Positions 33,273 through 42,887 of a DNA stretch of 64,000 nucleotides are shown here, in pieces (the first letter of the stretch is position 1; every line of letters starts with the position of its first letter). The translations under genes were made by a program, and so were the position numbers. The stretch is taken from positions 1,550,001 through 1,614,000 of the forward strand of contig JACKHF010000001.1 of the NCBI GenBank assembly GCA_020639155.1, given 5' to 3'. The notes under the pieces are model-generated. The model was not told the DNA's origin. It worked only from the letters and a program-made list of their open reading frames with translations, and searched no databases. Source of the DNA: Phycisphaeraceae bacterium. Its GTDB lineage: Bacteria; Planctomycetota; Phycisphaerae; Phycisphaerales; UBA1924.

Positions 33273-35981
33273 ATGACGCAAGATGTGACACGATCTTTTT
33301 TGGATTTGTCCGGGAGCCGACATCCAGCTCCGATAGATACGGACCTTTCCGAGGACACACCGGATCAGCCGGTCCAGCCGCTCGAGCTTGCGGTTCGTGT
33401 TGTTATCCCCTGCTTTAATCGCACAAACGATCTCGAACGGCTGCTGTTTGATCTCCGTAACCAGAAGTTCGCAAGTGAGATCCCAGTTGATCTCCGGATT
33501 CTTGTGGTTGATAACGCATCGTCAGACCCAATAACGCTCGATGAATCAGAGACGGAGTTCCGTGTCGGGGTGCTCCGACTTGAAGAGAACCTGGGGGGGA
33601 GTGGCGGATTTAATGCTGGCTTGGCATGGTGGCTGGAAAATGAACCAACCGCACCCTCTGCACTGCGACGAGAGGTGTTCTACTGGCTGCTCGATTCAGA
33701 TGCACGTCTTGCAACTGATGCGCTGCATGAACTCCTGCATACAGCGGTCATTGCGCCAGAAGCCGTTGTTGTGGGCTCTGCTCTGGCCTACCCCATTGAT
33801 CAATCCGAACACGATCAGCTCACACCGATGCCGAAGGGGGCTGAGGTACAGAGCAGGATCTTTGAGCTTGGTGGCCGTGTCTCACGCGTGACAGGTGAGT
33901 ACATGCAGCCTGATCCTGCACGCGACGTCAAGCGGGGTGTGCCCGTAGCGGTTGAGTATGTTGCTGCGTGCAGCATGCTTGTGCGACATTGGGGCATACA
34001 ACAAGCGGGCCTTATGCCCGATGTGTTTCTGAACGGCGATGACGTGGAATGGTGCATCCGACTCGCGCGTGTTTCTGGCGGCTCCATTCTGGCGACACCC
34101 GCATCGGTTGCATTCCACCCTGCACCAGATCGGATGCGATTGCTCGATCGTGCATACGCCAGTCGCAATGCGTTTACCGTGCTTGAAAGCCTGCGCCTTG
34201 GATCGGCTGTTCGTCGCAGACGAGCGGTTCGTGAGATTTGTCGATCAGTCACGCAAACGCTGATAGGCAGGGATGATCTCGCGTCCATGCATCTTGCTGG
34301 GCTCGGCATGGCAGCGTTTGGGCCAAGGTCTGGTAGAGCGCCGGATGAGTTCACGCAGTACGAACGTCCACAACCGATGCACACGCTCGTAGATGCAGTT
34401 GCTGATGCGCTGCGCGACATCGACGACAAGCCCGATCCCGTTGTTGTACATCTTGATCTTGATCTGCCCATGGATGTGAGAGACGCGATGGTGGCCGCGC
34501 TGAATGAACGCGGCGTGATTACCAGCGATGTGCAGCCGAAGCCGTCCCTTGGACTATTTCTCCGTCGGGCATTTCTTGGCCCTGACTCTGATATTGCGAT
34601 CATATCGGCGCGATCTCGTGCAGCAGGTTGGTTGTGTGCGCACACGATGTTCGGTGTGTCGACGGTTGGCTGGAACAGAACTGATATTGGCAGATTGAAC
34701 AGATTGGTGCGATGTGCCTGGGTTCTGGTGCTCGGTTTGTTGATCAGCATCAAACTCTGGATCTTTGGCCCGCGTGGTCGGGTACATCGACCGCCATCAC
34801 CAGCAAGGCATGGGCAGCGTCCAACAATCTCAACTATTGTGCTCAGCTACAACAGACCGGATGCGCTGATGCACACGGTGCGCGCGATGCAGGATGAACT
34901 CGACTTCGCACAGGGTGATGAGTTGCACATTGTTGATAACGCATCAGATCAGGCAACGCGCGATGTGCTGCGTGAAATCGAGTCATGGAACGAGCCAGGA
35001 ATACACATCCAGCTTTTGCCGCGTAATCTTGCGATTGGTGGGTTCAATCGTGGTGTGCGTGCAGCCCATGGGGACCTGCTGTTTATCCTTGATGACGACG
35101 CAATCCCAGCGCATGGGGTGCTGGATAAGGCAAGAAAACTGCTTGCAGAACGAACCGAGCTTGCAGCGGTCACGCTGTTACCAGTGCATCCCCGGACAGG
35201 ACAACGTGAGTGGCCAGCCGCTCTGCGTTTAAACAAGCCGACAGACCAATGGCCGTTCATGGGGTGCGGCAATCTGGTTCGCCATGCAGCATGGCGCCGT
35301 GTTGGTGGATACGAAAAGACGTTCTTCCTGTATCGCAACGACACCGATCTTGCTCTGAAACTGCTCGCGCTCTCGTGCGGACCCGGTGCAACGCCAGGCT
35401 CCGGTGTGTACATGAACCCGCACTGGACAGTGATCCACAACTCCAAGGCAACCAGGCGAAAGAGTTCGAGATGGTTCGAGACAGCCACCCGAAACTGGTT
35501 CTGGGTCTGCCGTCGGCACGGCAAGGGTGTGTGGATGTATGTTGCCCTTGTCTTTGGGTGGCTTTGGGCGCACAAACTTGCAGGACTCTACCCCAAGCAG
35601 CATGCCCACGTGCAGGCTGGTGTGCAGGCTGGCATGCGAAGACCACCGCCGTTACCGCCGGGTGTTGACAACTCGGGCATGCCGATTAGGCGTCTGCTGT
35701 GGGTGCGATTTGCAACCCTCATCACCCAGATTCCACGCAAGCGAGATCCGGCACCAAAGCCGCATCGCCATCGCAAAAAGCGAAAGAAAAAATCACCAGA
35801 TGGTGATATGCGTGCAAAGTCCGGCAGAAAAAAACGAACAAGTTCCAGCAAAGCAAAGTCGAAGCGCCAAGGTTCCGGCACACCCGATTCAAAGAAGAAA
35901 CTGCGGGCAGCGTCGGCACACGCGGACAAATCTTCTTCGTTCCGCAAGCCGTCAAAGACCCGCACCGATATGGGCACATGA
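33273..35981 (+). CDS. Double-domain glycosyltransferase with basic C-terminal tail
   Basis: The 902-residue protein has two GT-A (family 2) domains. The first (about residues 38-300) shows VVIPCFNRTNDLERLLF, ILVVDNASSD, LGGSGGFNAGL and WLLDSDAR; its NGDDVEWCIRL matches the galactofuranosyltransferase-like ED region. A hydrophobic helix near residue 480 (VLVLGLLISIKLWIF) follows. The second domain (about residues 512-770) has TIVLSYNRPDALM, HIVDNASDQATRD, AIGGFNRGVRAA and ILDDDA. The last about 75 residues are extremely basic (KKRKKK, KKKLR). It may extend a surface polysaccharide with alternate linkages. A small membrane protein follows 41 bases later. Confidence 0.85.
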   Translation: MTQDVTRSFLDLSGSRHPAPIDTDLSEDTPDQPVQPLELAVRVVIPCFNRTNDLERLLFDLRNQKFASEIPVDLRILVVDNASSDPITLDESETEFRVGVLRLEENLGGSGGFNAGLAWWLENEPTAPSALRREVFYWLLDSDARLATDALHELLHTAVIAPEAVVVGSALAYPIDQSEHDQLTPMPKGAEVQSRIFELGGRVSRVTGEYMQPDPARDVKRGVPVAVEYVAACSMLVRHWGIQQAGLMPDVFLNGDDVEWCIRLARVSGGSILATPASVAFHPAPDRMRLLDRAYASRNAFTVLESLRLGSAVRRRRAVREICRSVTQTLIGRDDLASMHLAGLGMAAFGPRSGRAPDEFTQYERPQPMHTLVDAVADALRDIDDKPDPVVVHLDLDLPMDVRDAMVAALNERGVITSDVQPKPSLGLFLRRAFLGPDSDIAIISARSRAAGWLCAHTMFGVSTVGWNRTDIGRLNRLVRCAWVLVLGLLISIKLWIFGPRGRVHRPPSPARHGQRPTISTIVLSYNRPDALMHTVRAMQDELDFAQGDELHIVDNASDQATRDVLREIESWNEPGIHIQLLPRNLAIGGFNRGVRAAHGDLLFILDDDAIPAHGVLDKARKLLAERTELAAVTLLPVHPRTGQREWPAALRLNKPTDQWPFMGCGNLVRHAAWRRVGGYEKTFFLYRNDTDLALKLLALSCGPGATPGSGVYMNPHWTVIHNSKATRRKSSRWFETATRNWFWVCRRHGKGVWMYVALVFGWLWAHKLAGLYPKQHAHVQAGVQAGMRRPPPLPPGVDNSGMPIRRLLWVRFATLITQIPRKRDPAPKPHRHRKKRKKKSPDGDMRAKSGRKKRTSSSKAKSKRQGSGTPDSKKKLRAASAHADKSSSFRKPSKTRTDMGT

Positions 35982-36022
35982 CGCATGTGGTGAGCCTCTG
36001 CACAATGGAACTATGATCTCTC

Positions 36023-36295
36023 GTGGAGCAGCGCGTCATCCAACTTACTCCGGGACAGTCGCCGATCTCCCGTTTCCTGATGCGGGTTCTTGTCCTGACT
36101 ATTCTGCTGGTGGCACTTGTCATCGGAATAGCGTTGTTTGTCTTCGTTCTTCTGCCGCTGATGGTGATCGCTGCGATCCTTGTGCTTCTCAGCATGGGAT
36201 GGCGAAAGCTGTCGAGTGTGTTCAGTGGGAGTGAGACCAGAGATGAAGGACGACGGAATGTACGTGTCATCCAGCACCCGGAAGATATTGGTTGA
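36023..36295 (+). CDS. Small hypothetical membrane protein
   Basis: The 90-residue protein from GTG 36023 has a polar N-terminus, about two hydrophobic helices (residues 22-60, LVLTILLVALVIGIALFVFV) and a charged tail. No family recognised. It lies 41 bases after the glycosyltransferase, probably in the same operon, and ends only three bases before ubiX on the opposite strand. Confidence 0.5.
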   Translation: MEQRVIQLTPGQSPISRFLMRVLVLTILLVALVIGIALFVFVLLPLMVIAAILVLLSMGWRKLSSVFSGSETRDEGRRNVRVIQHPEDIG

Positions 36296-36298
36296 TAG

Positions 36299-36922
36299 TT
36301 AGCCCTGCCACCGTATGGCAAGTGTGTGCGGCACCTTCAACAGATCAAGCACCTTGCCAACGACAAAGTCGATGATGTCCTCAATGCGCTGCGGCTTGAG
36401 ATAGAACCCCGGGTTTGGTGAGCACATGATCGCGCCAGCCAGTGCCAGTGTGCGCATGTTTTCAATGTCGATGAGATTCAATGGCATCTCGCGATGGCAG
36501 AGTATCAGAGGCCGCCGTTCCTTGAGGGTCACATGTGCAGCGCGAACGAGCAGATTCGAACCAGCACCCGATGCGATTGCACCCAGAGACTGGCTTGACA
36601 ACGGAAGCACAACCATGCCGTCATGGAGGAAGCTTCCTGACGCAATCACTGCACCAACATCCTTGTGGGGATGGCATATCAGGTTCGTCCGGATCTGATC
36701 GAGCAAGCTTGATGTCTGCACCAGAGGCAGATGAGGTAGAAACCCGTCAAAGTCAGCACGTGATATATTGAGTTCATCCGCGAGCAATCGCCTGCCGAAA
36801 TCTGTCGCGACGAGATGGACTTTGTATCCATCCGCAAGCAAAAGATCAAGTAAGCGCATGGCATACGAAGCGCCAGATGCGCCCGAGATACCTAGAACAA
36901 ATGTACGTGAGGTACCAGTCAT
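36299..36922 (-). CDS. ubiX: Flavin prenyltransferase
   Basis: UbiX makes prenylated FMN, the cofactor of UbiD-type decarboxylases. The 207-residue protein has LGISGASGASYAMRLL at the N-terminus, SGSFLHDGMVVLPLSSQSLG, LVRAAHVTLKERRPLILCHRE, and MCSPNPGFYLKPQ, all diagnostic of the family. ATG 36922. It is the last gene of a long minus-strand run; ubiD is not in the window. Confidence 0.94.
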   Translation of the reverse strand: MTGTSRTFVLGISGASGASYAMRLLDLLLADGYKVHLVATDFGRRLLADELNISRADFDGFLPHLPLVQTSSLLDQIRTNLICHPHKDVGAVIASGSFLHDGMVVLPLSSQSLGAIASGAGSNLLVRAAHVTLKERRPLILCHREMPLNLIDIENMRTLALAGAIMCSPNPGFYLKPQRIEDIIDFVVGKVLDLLKVPHTLAIRWQG

Positions 36923-36971
36923 CGCGTTATCCTAGTGTCATAAGATTGGACTGTGAGGCAAACTTTGCTGG

Positions 36972-39143
36972 TCATTGATGGATTGCGGGAGATGCTGCGA
37001 GCTGCTTGACAATTTCTCCAGCTCGTCGCACGTCTTCCACATCGATTGTGCGGTTTCCGAAGCGGATGCCATAGTACATCTGCGATATGACGTCGAGCGC
37101 TGATGCGGCTGCAGGATCAAGATGCCTGATCGCGTTCGCGTGATCCATCGGAGATCGCCACATGGGCTTGGGAACCCGACGCTTTGCCAGCACACGCAGC
37201 AGCTTCGGATATGCTGGCAGCAGCCCAGCGTAGGGATCTGCTTGGCCGAACAAGCCAAAGACTGATCGCCACGATCTGCCGCGATATATCTGCAATGCCA
37301 GAACAAGCAGTGCAACGCCGAGAATGAACGGCGTCAACCACCTGAGCATCACGTTGAGCAGGGATCTCCCGCTTTGATATTCCTGTGCTTCGACCTCCTC
37401 AGCGATCCGCTGGAACCACTGGCCCTGGTTTTCAGTTGCAGTTCCTCGCTCGCCAAATGACATGACCGACATCACCCAGAATCGATTAATCGAATCGAGC
37501 AACTGACGCAGGTTGCGGAACATGCTGGGCGGAGGTTGATGAAGCCGAACAAAGTCCGCTGGGGGAGTTGGATCCATTGTGACCCACTCACCTTCCGCCC
37601 CAAGCACCTCAACCCACGCGTGCGCATTGGACGCGCGAACAGTGTATGACTTTGACGCGCCATTCCACTCAGCGGCAACATAACCGGTCACCATGCGTGC
37701 TGGAATGCCAAGACTCCGACACATTGCGGTCATGCACGATGCGAAGAACTCGCAGTGCGCTTCTGTACCATTCTCCAGAAACCAGTCGATCGGGTCAGTG
37801 CCATCGTAAATCGTGGGTGGAATGAGCGAATAGTTGAACGAAGTGCGCAAATAGTTGCGAACTGCGGTTGCGGCTGCGACCCGCTGCGCGGGCGATCTCC
37901 ATGCCAGATCGGCATCGAGCGCTGCGCGATCAAGCACTTCCATTGCGCGAACGTGTGCAAGGGAGCGCTCAAAGCCCAATTCAGGTCGTCTTGCAAAGTC
38001 AAAGAGTTCCGAGTCGTGCGTAACCGATGGTACAAAGCTCTCCACGGTGTATGAAGCAGAGTGTCCAAGATTAAATGCGATCAACCTGCCGGATGTTTCG
38101 GAGTATCGAACTTCTCGTGGCTCCTTGAGCGTAAGAAGAGAGGGTCTGTATAATGCAAAGATGTATGTGTTGTGGGAAGCAGGCCCAAACAACTGAACAG
38201 TCTGGCGAATGCGAGATCCCAAGCCGATGCTTAGCGGTGCTGTTGTTGTTTCGGGTTTGTTGGTTCGAAGGACGATCTCTCCGGTCCCTGATGGCTCTCC
38301 AGTCCACTTGCCATTGGCGTACTGTGTCAGGATTGCTCCACGCAGATAATGCGCCTGACCCTCTCTCCCAATATTGGTTCCGCGTTCGTCGAGCATTTGC
38401 ACACTCATGACAACCTGATCTGATTGTGAAATCCCACTCAGCCCGATCAGATCAACGTCATCTGAGAACCCGGTCGATTGTTGCGCAGCATTTCCGATCG
38501 TGCCGAACATGTTGGCGCCGATGCCTCGTGGGAACAGCACAAAGACAGCAACACCGATACACACAATTACCGTGACAGCACCTGTGCAGAGTCTTGCGAA
38601 GTGTCTCCATGACCGCGTGCCGAGAGCGGGATCAGGCGTGGTGAACGCTCGCCGTGCGTGCGATGGTGTTTTCATCGAAACTGCCGCGGCTTCGCTGCCT
38701 GCAGCCATTTGATGCAGCATGATCGCGACAACGCCGGTCGGAATGAAAAGCAGAGACATCAGCCCGACGACCAATCCGACGGATTGCAGCATCGAGCCAA
38801 TCACCAGAAACACAGACAGCATCAGCACCTGCGATTCGTCTCGCGATGATGCACGATCAAACAGCTTCACAATCAGCAGCGAGATAATGAGGAGCCCGAC
38901 CTGTGATACTGTAATCGCGTTCAGCCACGCATCGCGAACGGCGTACCCGACCAGCGCGAAGATGATCAGGTTGATGAACATCCTCGGCACCACCGATCGG
39001 TTACTCCGCTGGCGGAGTGCCCACGCGATGATGCCTGCGGGTATGCCAATGAGAGCGATTGCTGGCTCAAGCTCGGCTGCAGCAAAGGTCAGCATCGCAA
39101 AGCACGCGGTCACAAGCGTCATGATGCGGGATGCGCGAATCAT
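36972..39143 (-). CDS. Transglutaminase-like membrane protein (TgpA type, DUF3488-like)
   Basis: The 723-residue protein has about six membrane helices in the first 210 residues, a central beta region, and a transglutaminase-like domain with catalytic Cys in GTEAHCEFFASCMTA (near residue 467), His in SNAHAWVEVLG and Asp in MDPTPP. A further membrane helix and a short cytoplasmic domain follow (residues 595-723). This is the layout of TgpA-type proteins that pair with DUF58 proteins; the neighbour 39140-40378 is a DUF58 protein and overlaps by four bases. The substrate is presumably an envelope protein or peptidoglycan-linked peptide. Confidence 0.9.
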   Translation of the reverse strand: MIRASRIMTLVTACFAMLTFAAAELEPAIALIGIPAGIIAWALRQRSNRSVVPRMFINLIIFALVGYAVRDAWLNAITVSQVGLLIISLLIVKLFDRASSRDESQVLMLSVFLVIGSMLQSVGLVVGLMSLLFIPTGVVAIMLHQMAAGSEAAAVSMKTPSHARRAFTTPDPALGTRSWRHFARLCTGAVTVIVCIGVAVFVLFPRGIGANMFGTIGNAAQQSTGFSDDVDLIGLSGISQSDQVVMSVQMLDERGTNIGREGQAHYLRGAILTQYANGKWTGEPSGTGEIVLRTNKPETTTAPLSIGLGSRIRQTVQLFGPASHNTYIFALYRPSLLTLKEPREVRYSETSGRLIAFNLGHSASYTVESFVPSVTHDSELFDFARRPELGFERSLAHVRAMEVLDRAALDADLAWRSPAQRVAAATAVRNYLRTSFNYSLIPPTIYDGTDPIDWFLENGTEAHCEFFASCMTAMCRSLGIPARMVTGYVAAEWNGASKSYTVRASNAHAWVEVLGAEGEWVTMDPTPPADFVRLHQPPPSMFRNLRQLLDSINRFWVMSVMSFGERGTATENQGQWFQRIAEEVEAQEYQSGRSLLNVMLRWLTPFILGVALLVLALQIYRGRSWRSVFGLFGQADPYAGLLPAYPKLLRVLAKRRVPKPMWRSPMDHANAIRHLDPAAASALDVISQMYYGIRFGNRTIDVEDVRRAGEIVKQLAASPAIHQ

Positions 39144-40378
39144 GCGGGCGCCCTCGTCTCTGCTCTAACCGTGTCAACCAGCGCTTCAGGCGCATCCTTT
39201 GTGTCAACTAACGAAGGAAAAGCAGTCTGCGCATCGAGCACAATCTGTTCCTGCGTCGAGCCTGTTCCTGCCCGTGCACAGAGACGTACAACGGGATCTG
39301 CTTGGTGTACATCCTCGTGGGTTGTGGTGGGAGTCTTTGGTTTGCGGATATCGATGAGAGCGAGAGAACGCAGTATCCGCTGGAGTTGACCAGGACCGGA
39401 ACCGGAGCGCAGCGAGACGCCCTGTGCCGGTACCTGCAGCGCGACCGCACTCGCAGCACCAATGCGGTCGGCTGCGAGTGAGGCAGCCAGGCAGATCGCC
39501 TGTTCGGCACGCGCCCAATCTGTCACTGGGTTGATGCCGGACAGATCGAGCAGGATCGTCATTCGATCGGATGTCGATCGCGAGCGCTGAATGATTCGGA
39601 GCTGATTGGCGCGTGCGCTCGCTTTCCACGAGACTGTTCGCAGCGGGTCTCCCGCGCGATATTCGCGCACACCAAAGAACTCGTCGCTCCCTCCAGGTTT
39701 GTTTGACGCCGTAGCGGTGCGTGTGCGGTGCAATCCGAGTTGCTGGCGCACGTTGTCACGCATGCGCAGCACGAGCGGAAGAACAGTCAGTTTTCCGGGA
39801 AGATCAACATCGATGGACTTGCGCAGAATCCCGAAAGGGAAGCGTGTCATGAGGCGCACACCAACAAGATCATACTCGCCGCGATGGGCTGGCCAGATGA
39901 CCACGCGAACCTCGACGGTTTGACCCGGACCAACATGGGAAACAAACCCGATTGGTCTGCGCCAGCGTTTGACGGAGATGTTTCCATTTCCAGTTGCGTC
40001 TTTCAGCGAGAGACCGCGCTCGGTGATCTGCACAGCAAACGCGGGAAGAAACCGCGAGCGGTTGTGCAGCTTGTACACAATGGTCGTTGGTTCGCCGGGA
40101 GATGCTTCCGTGGGGCGCAGACGCACGATATCGAGCGACATCAGTGCGGGCCCGCTGACGAGTCCGGATACGACCACGACACCAATTGCAAGCCCGAACG
40201 CAGCAAACAGCAGGTTGTTCTGTGAGTTGATCGCGCCAACAGCAATGATCGTTGCGATAAAGATGTACAGGATAATCGACGCTTCGATGTGCGACCTGCG
40301 TTTACCAGACGAGAGTGCCACCGCGCCCGGAGGGCTCGTGATCAGTTCACTCGCTGGTATTCGTGTCAATCTGGCCAT
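39140..40378 (-). CDS. DUF58 domain-containing protein
   Basis: The 412-residue protein has two hydrophobic helices near the N-terminus (residues 32-75, LYIFIATIIAVGAINSQNNL) and the DUF58 motif VREYRAGDPLRTVSWKASAR near residue 237. A von Willebrand A-like region follows. Such proteins co-occur with transglutaminase TgpA genes. Its first 32 bases overlap scpB and its stop overlaps the transglutaminase start by four bases, so three genes are coupled. Start ATG 40378. Confidence 0.88.
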   Translation of the reverse strand: MARLTRIPASELITSPPGAVALSSGKRRSHIEASIILYIFIATIIAVGAINSQNNLLFAAFGLAIGVVVVSGLVSGPALMSLDIVRLRPTEASPGEPTTIVYKLHNRSRFLPAFAVQITERGLSLKDATGNGNISVKRWRRPIGFVSHVGPGQTVEVRVVIWPAHRGEYDLVGVRLMTRFPFGILRKSIDVDLPGKLTVLPLVLRMRDNVRQQLGLHRTRTATASNKPGGSDEFFGVREYRAGDPLRTVSWKASARANQLRIIQRSRSTSDRMTILLDLSGINPVTDWARAEQAICLAASLAADRIGAASAVALQVPAQGVSLRSGSGPGQLQRILRSLALIDIRKPKTPTTTHEDVHQADPVVRLCARAGTGSTQEQIVLDAQTAFPSLVDTKDAPEALVDTVRAETRAPA

Positions 40379-41123
40379 CAGTCTCTGAACCCGTGCTGTC
40401 CCCGGTTTGTTCGCTCACTGCTTCAGATGCGATGGCAGTGTCGGGGGTGTCGCTGGGAGCATCATTCGTCTCCTGATGCTTCACTTCCTTCACTGGTTCG
40501 ATTCGTGGCTCTGGCGGGGCCAGATCCGCCACATCGGGCAGATCCTTAAGTGATGCCAGCCCAAAGAGGTCGAGAAACTCCTTTGTCGTCCCGTAGAGCA
40601 TGGGGCGCCCCAGTTCCTCGGCTCTTCCCCTGATGGTCACGAGGCGTTTGTCCATAAGCGTCTTCAGGGTCTCGCCGCAGGCAACCCCGCGGATTGCTTC
40701 GAGCGTTGCCCGAGTGACCGGCTGGCGATACGCGACGACAGCGAGCGTCTCCATCGCGGGCTTGCTCAGACGATTCGAGGAGCGGGATTGATGTAGTGCC
40801 ATCACCGCAGCGGCAAACTCTGCCCGCGTCATGACTCGGTATCCGCCAGCGACCTGCTCAATCCGGAACGCCCGCTGCTCTTTCTTATAGGAATCGTTGA
40901 GCATTGCAACGATCTTCTCGATTTTTGTGGGGATTGCTGGATCGTCAGCAGTTTCGATTGCACCGCAATGGGCGAGCGCCTGCGCGATTTTGCCGATGTT
41001 TAGCGGCTTGTCCATCGACAGCACCATCGCTTCGACAAGTGAGTGCATTGGCAGATCAACTCCCGGTGACTCGGAAGCAGCGGATGCAACGGTGTCTAAC
41101 TCTGGTTCTTTCAATGCAGGCAC
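40347..41123 (-). CDS. scpB: Segregation and condensation protein B
   Basis: ScpB works with ScpA and SMC in chromosome condensation. The 258-residue protein has winged-helix motifs: SLVEAMVLSMDKPLNIGKIA, VAGGYRVMTRAEFAAAV, ETLAVVAYRQPVTRATLE and GRPMLYGTTKEFLDLFGL. The C-terminal 50 residues are acidic and Thr/Ser-rich and not conserved. scpA is not adjacent. The gene's end overlaps DUF58 by 32 bases. Confidence 0.93.
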   Translation of the reverse strand: MPALKEPELDTVASAASESPGVDLPMHSLVEAMVLSMDKPLNIGKIAQALAHCGAIETADDPAIPTKIEKIVAMLNDSYKKEQRAFRIEQVAGGYRVMTRAEFAAAVMALHQSRSSNRLSKPAMETLAVVAYRQPVTRATLEAIRGVACGETLKTLMDKRLVTIRGRAEELGRPMLYGTTKEFLDLFGLASLKDLPDVADLAPPEPRIEPVKEVKHQETNDAPSDTPDTAIASEAVSEQTGDSTGSETDGQIDTNTSE

Positions 41124-41210
41124 GCCCGATCCTCATCTGTCGGTTCGATTGCGCTCCGTTGAGCAATGTCACAGTATTCGGTTGATGATTTCAACGCCAG
41201 AGATGCGGCA

Positions 41211-42281
41211 TCAGTCGACCCGTGTCGGTTGTACCTCGCGGATGGCTTCCACGATGCGCTCAGCAGTGCGCACATTCACAAGCCCTGCTTCTGCATCCAC
41301 TGATGGTCTGCGACCGGTGCGGACTGCGTCAAGAAACTCCTCAATCTCGGTCACAATGGGCTCGCCACTGTCGATCTGAAGTTCCTCAACATTCACGAGT
41401 TGGTCCCACTTCATGTCAGTCAGGTCGGCACCCTCGCGGAGCTGATCAGCAACCTCTCGCAACTGGATCTCATTTGCTGTGCGGCGGATGATCTGCCCGG
41501 TTTTGGCGGCGTAATCGATCTTGATATATCCGGTGTCGCCATGGATACGAGCGACGCGATCGGTCTTGAGTGCGAGGCGCGATGCGGACAGGTTCGCGAC
41601 GCACTTGCCGTAGGGACGATCAAACTCCAGCCACGCCTGACACATGTCCTCGTTGTCAGTCAGGACGGCGACACCTGCTGCCTTGATGCTGGACGGTTCC
41701 TGACCGCCCATCAGCATCAGCACCACATCAAGGTCGTGGATCATCATGTCCATGACCACGCCAATATCAACCGAGCGGAATGTCATCGGGCTGACGCGAT
41801 GCACCTGGATGAATCGTGCACGGATGTCGCTGCCGCCGGCTGTCGCGCGCTGCATCGCACGCATGATGGGGTTGAATCGCTCAATATGCCCGACCATCAG
41901 CACCGCGCCTGATTTGTCTGCAGCCGCTTTGATAATCGAGGCGGTTTGCGCATCCTGCGCAAGCGGTTTTTCGATCAGGCAGGCCACACCCTTGTTGAGT
42001 AGCGGCACCGCGGTATCCTTGTGATAGATTGTCGGCACAGCAATGCTGACCGCGTCGACATCCATATCGAGCAACTCATCAAGCGATCGCAGCGCCTTTG
42101 TGTTGTATTGTTCTGCCATGTACTCGCACTGCTCGACATTGGCATCAAGCACGCCGACAAGATCGACATGGGAGAGTTGTGAGTACACGCGCGCGTGATG
42201 GCGGCCCATTCGGCCAACACCGACTGCGGCGCATCGAAGCTTGCGCCCACCAAACCGATCCGCTGACGTGGCATCTGACAT
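41211..42281 (-). CDS. Gfo/Idh/MocA family oxidoreductase
   Basis: The 356-residue protein has the Rossmann motif GVGRMGRHHARVY near residue 22, ECP-like IEKPLAQD near residue 117, and MMIHDLDVVL in the C-terminal domain. It oxidises or reduces a sugar-type substrate with NAD(P); many family members in similar gene runs act on nucleotide sugars. ATG 42281 is preferred over 42326 because it is preceded by ggagtgatg. The substrate is not inferable. Confidence 0.88.
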   Translation of the reverse strand: MSDATSADRFGGRKLRCAAVGVGRMGRHHARVYSQLSHVDLVGVLDANVEQCEYMAEQYNTKALRSLDELLDMDVDAVSIAVPTIYHKDTAVPLLNKGVACLIEKPLAQDAQTASIIKAAADKSGAVLMVGHIERFNPIMRAMQRATAGGSDIRARFIQVHRVSPMTFRSVDIGVVMDMMIHDLDVVLMLMGGQEPSSIKAAGVAVLTDNEDMCQAWLEFDRPYGKCVANLSASRLALKTDRVARIHGDTGYIKIDYAAKTGQIIRRTANEIQLREVADQLREGADLTDMKWDQLVNVEELQIDSGEPIVTEIEEFLDAVRTGRRPSVDAEAGLVNVRTAERIVEAIREVQPTRVD

Positions 42282-42355
42282 CAGGACATCACTCCGATGT
42301 GTTTCAAGTGAACTCTCAGCGGGCACACAAACACACCGCTGGGAGTGTGTGCGTA

Positions 42356-42685
42356 TTACACCAGTTCGTTCAGTGCGTTTACAAAGTCCGCCTTGCCGCG
42401 AAGCCCAACAAACTGCTTTACCGGCTTGCCATCCTTGAAAAGAATGACAGTAGGTATGGACATCACACCATATTCCATTGCGATCTGCTGAGCACTCTCG
42501 GTGTTCACCTTGCCGATGCTTGCCTTGCCATCAAACTCGTCTGCAAGATCGTCGATGGTTGGCGAGAGCATTCTGCACGGCTGACACCATTCTGCCCAGA
42601 AATCGACAAGCACGGGCTTGTCGGCGTTGAGCACCTCTGCCTGAAAGTTCTCGTTCGTGAACTCTTTTACTTTCTCACTTGCCAT
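42356..42685 (-). CDS. trxA: Thioredoxin
   Basis: The 109-residue protein is full-length thioredoxin, with DFWAEWCQPCRML near residues 28-40, so the active site is Cys34-Gln-Pro-Cys37 instead of the usual Cys-Gly-Pro-Cys. The cis-Pro motif SIPTVILFKDG and GLRGKADF also fit. It reduces cytoplasmic disulfides. The preceding gene is folP and the next is the Gfo/Idh oxidoreductase. Confidence 0.92.
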   Translation of the reverse strand: MASEKVKEFTNENFQAEVLNADKPVLVDFWAEWCQPCRMLSPTIDDLADEFDGKASIGKVNTESAQQIAMEYGVMSIPTVILFKDGKPVKQFVGLRGKADFVNALNELV

Positions 42686-42887
42686 TGGAATCAGACTCCT
42701 TCAATCGTGCTGGCGACGCTGCCAGCGTGTCATGTACCGACCCTTGGATGAGATCGTGTCATGGAACGTGACGGGGTGCGTCGCGGCACGAACTCTAGGT
42801 TACCAGTTTGCAAGTGTCGGCAGTTCTGTGAGGAATGCCAAAAACGTCCGTTCTTCCACATCCTCATACGCTGTGTCACTTATCATT

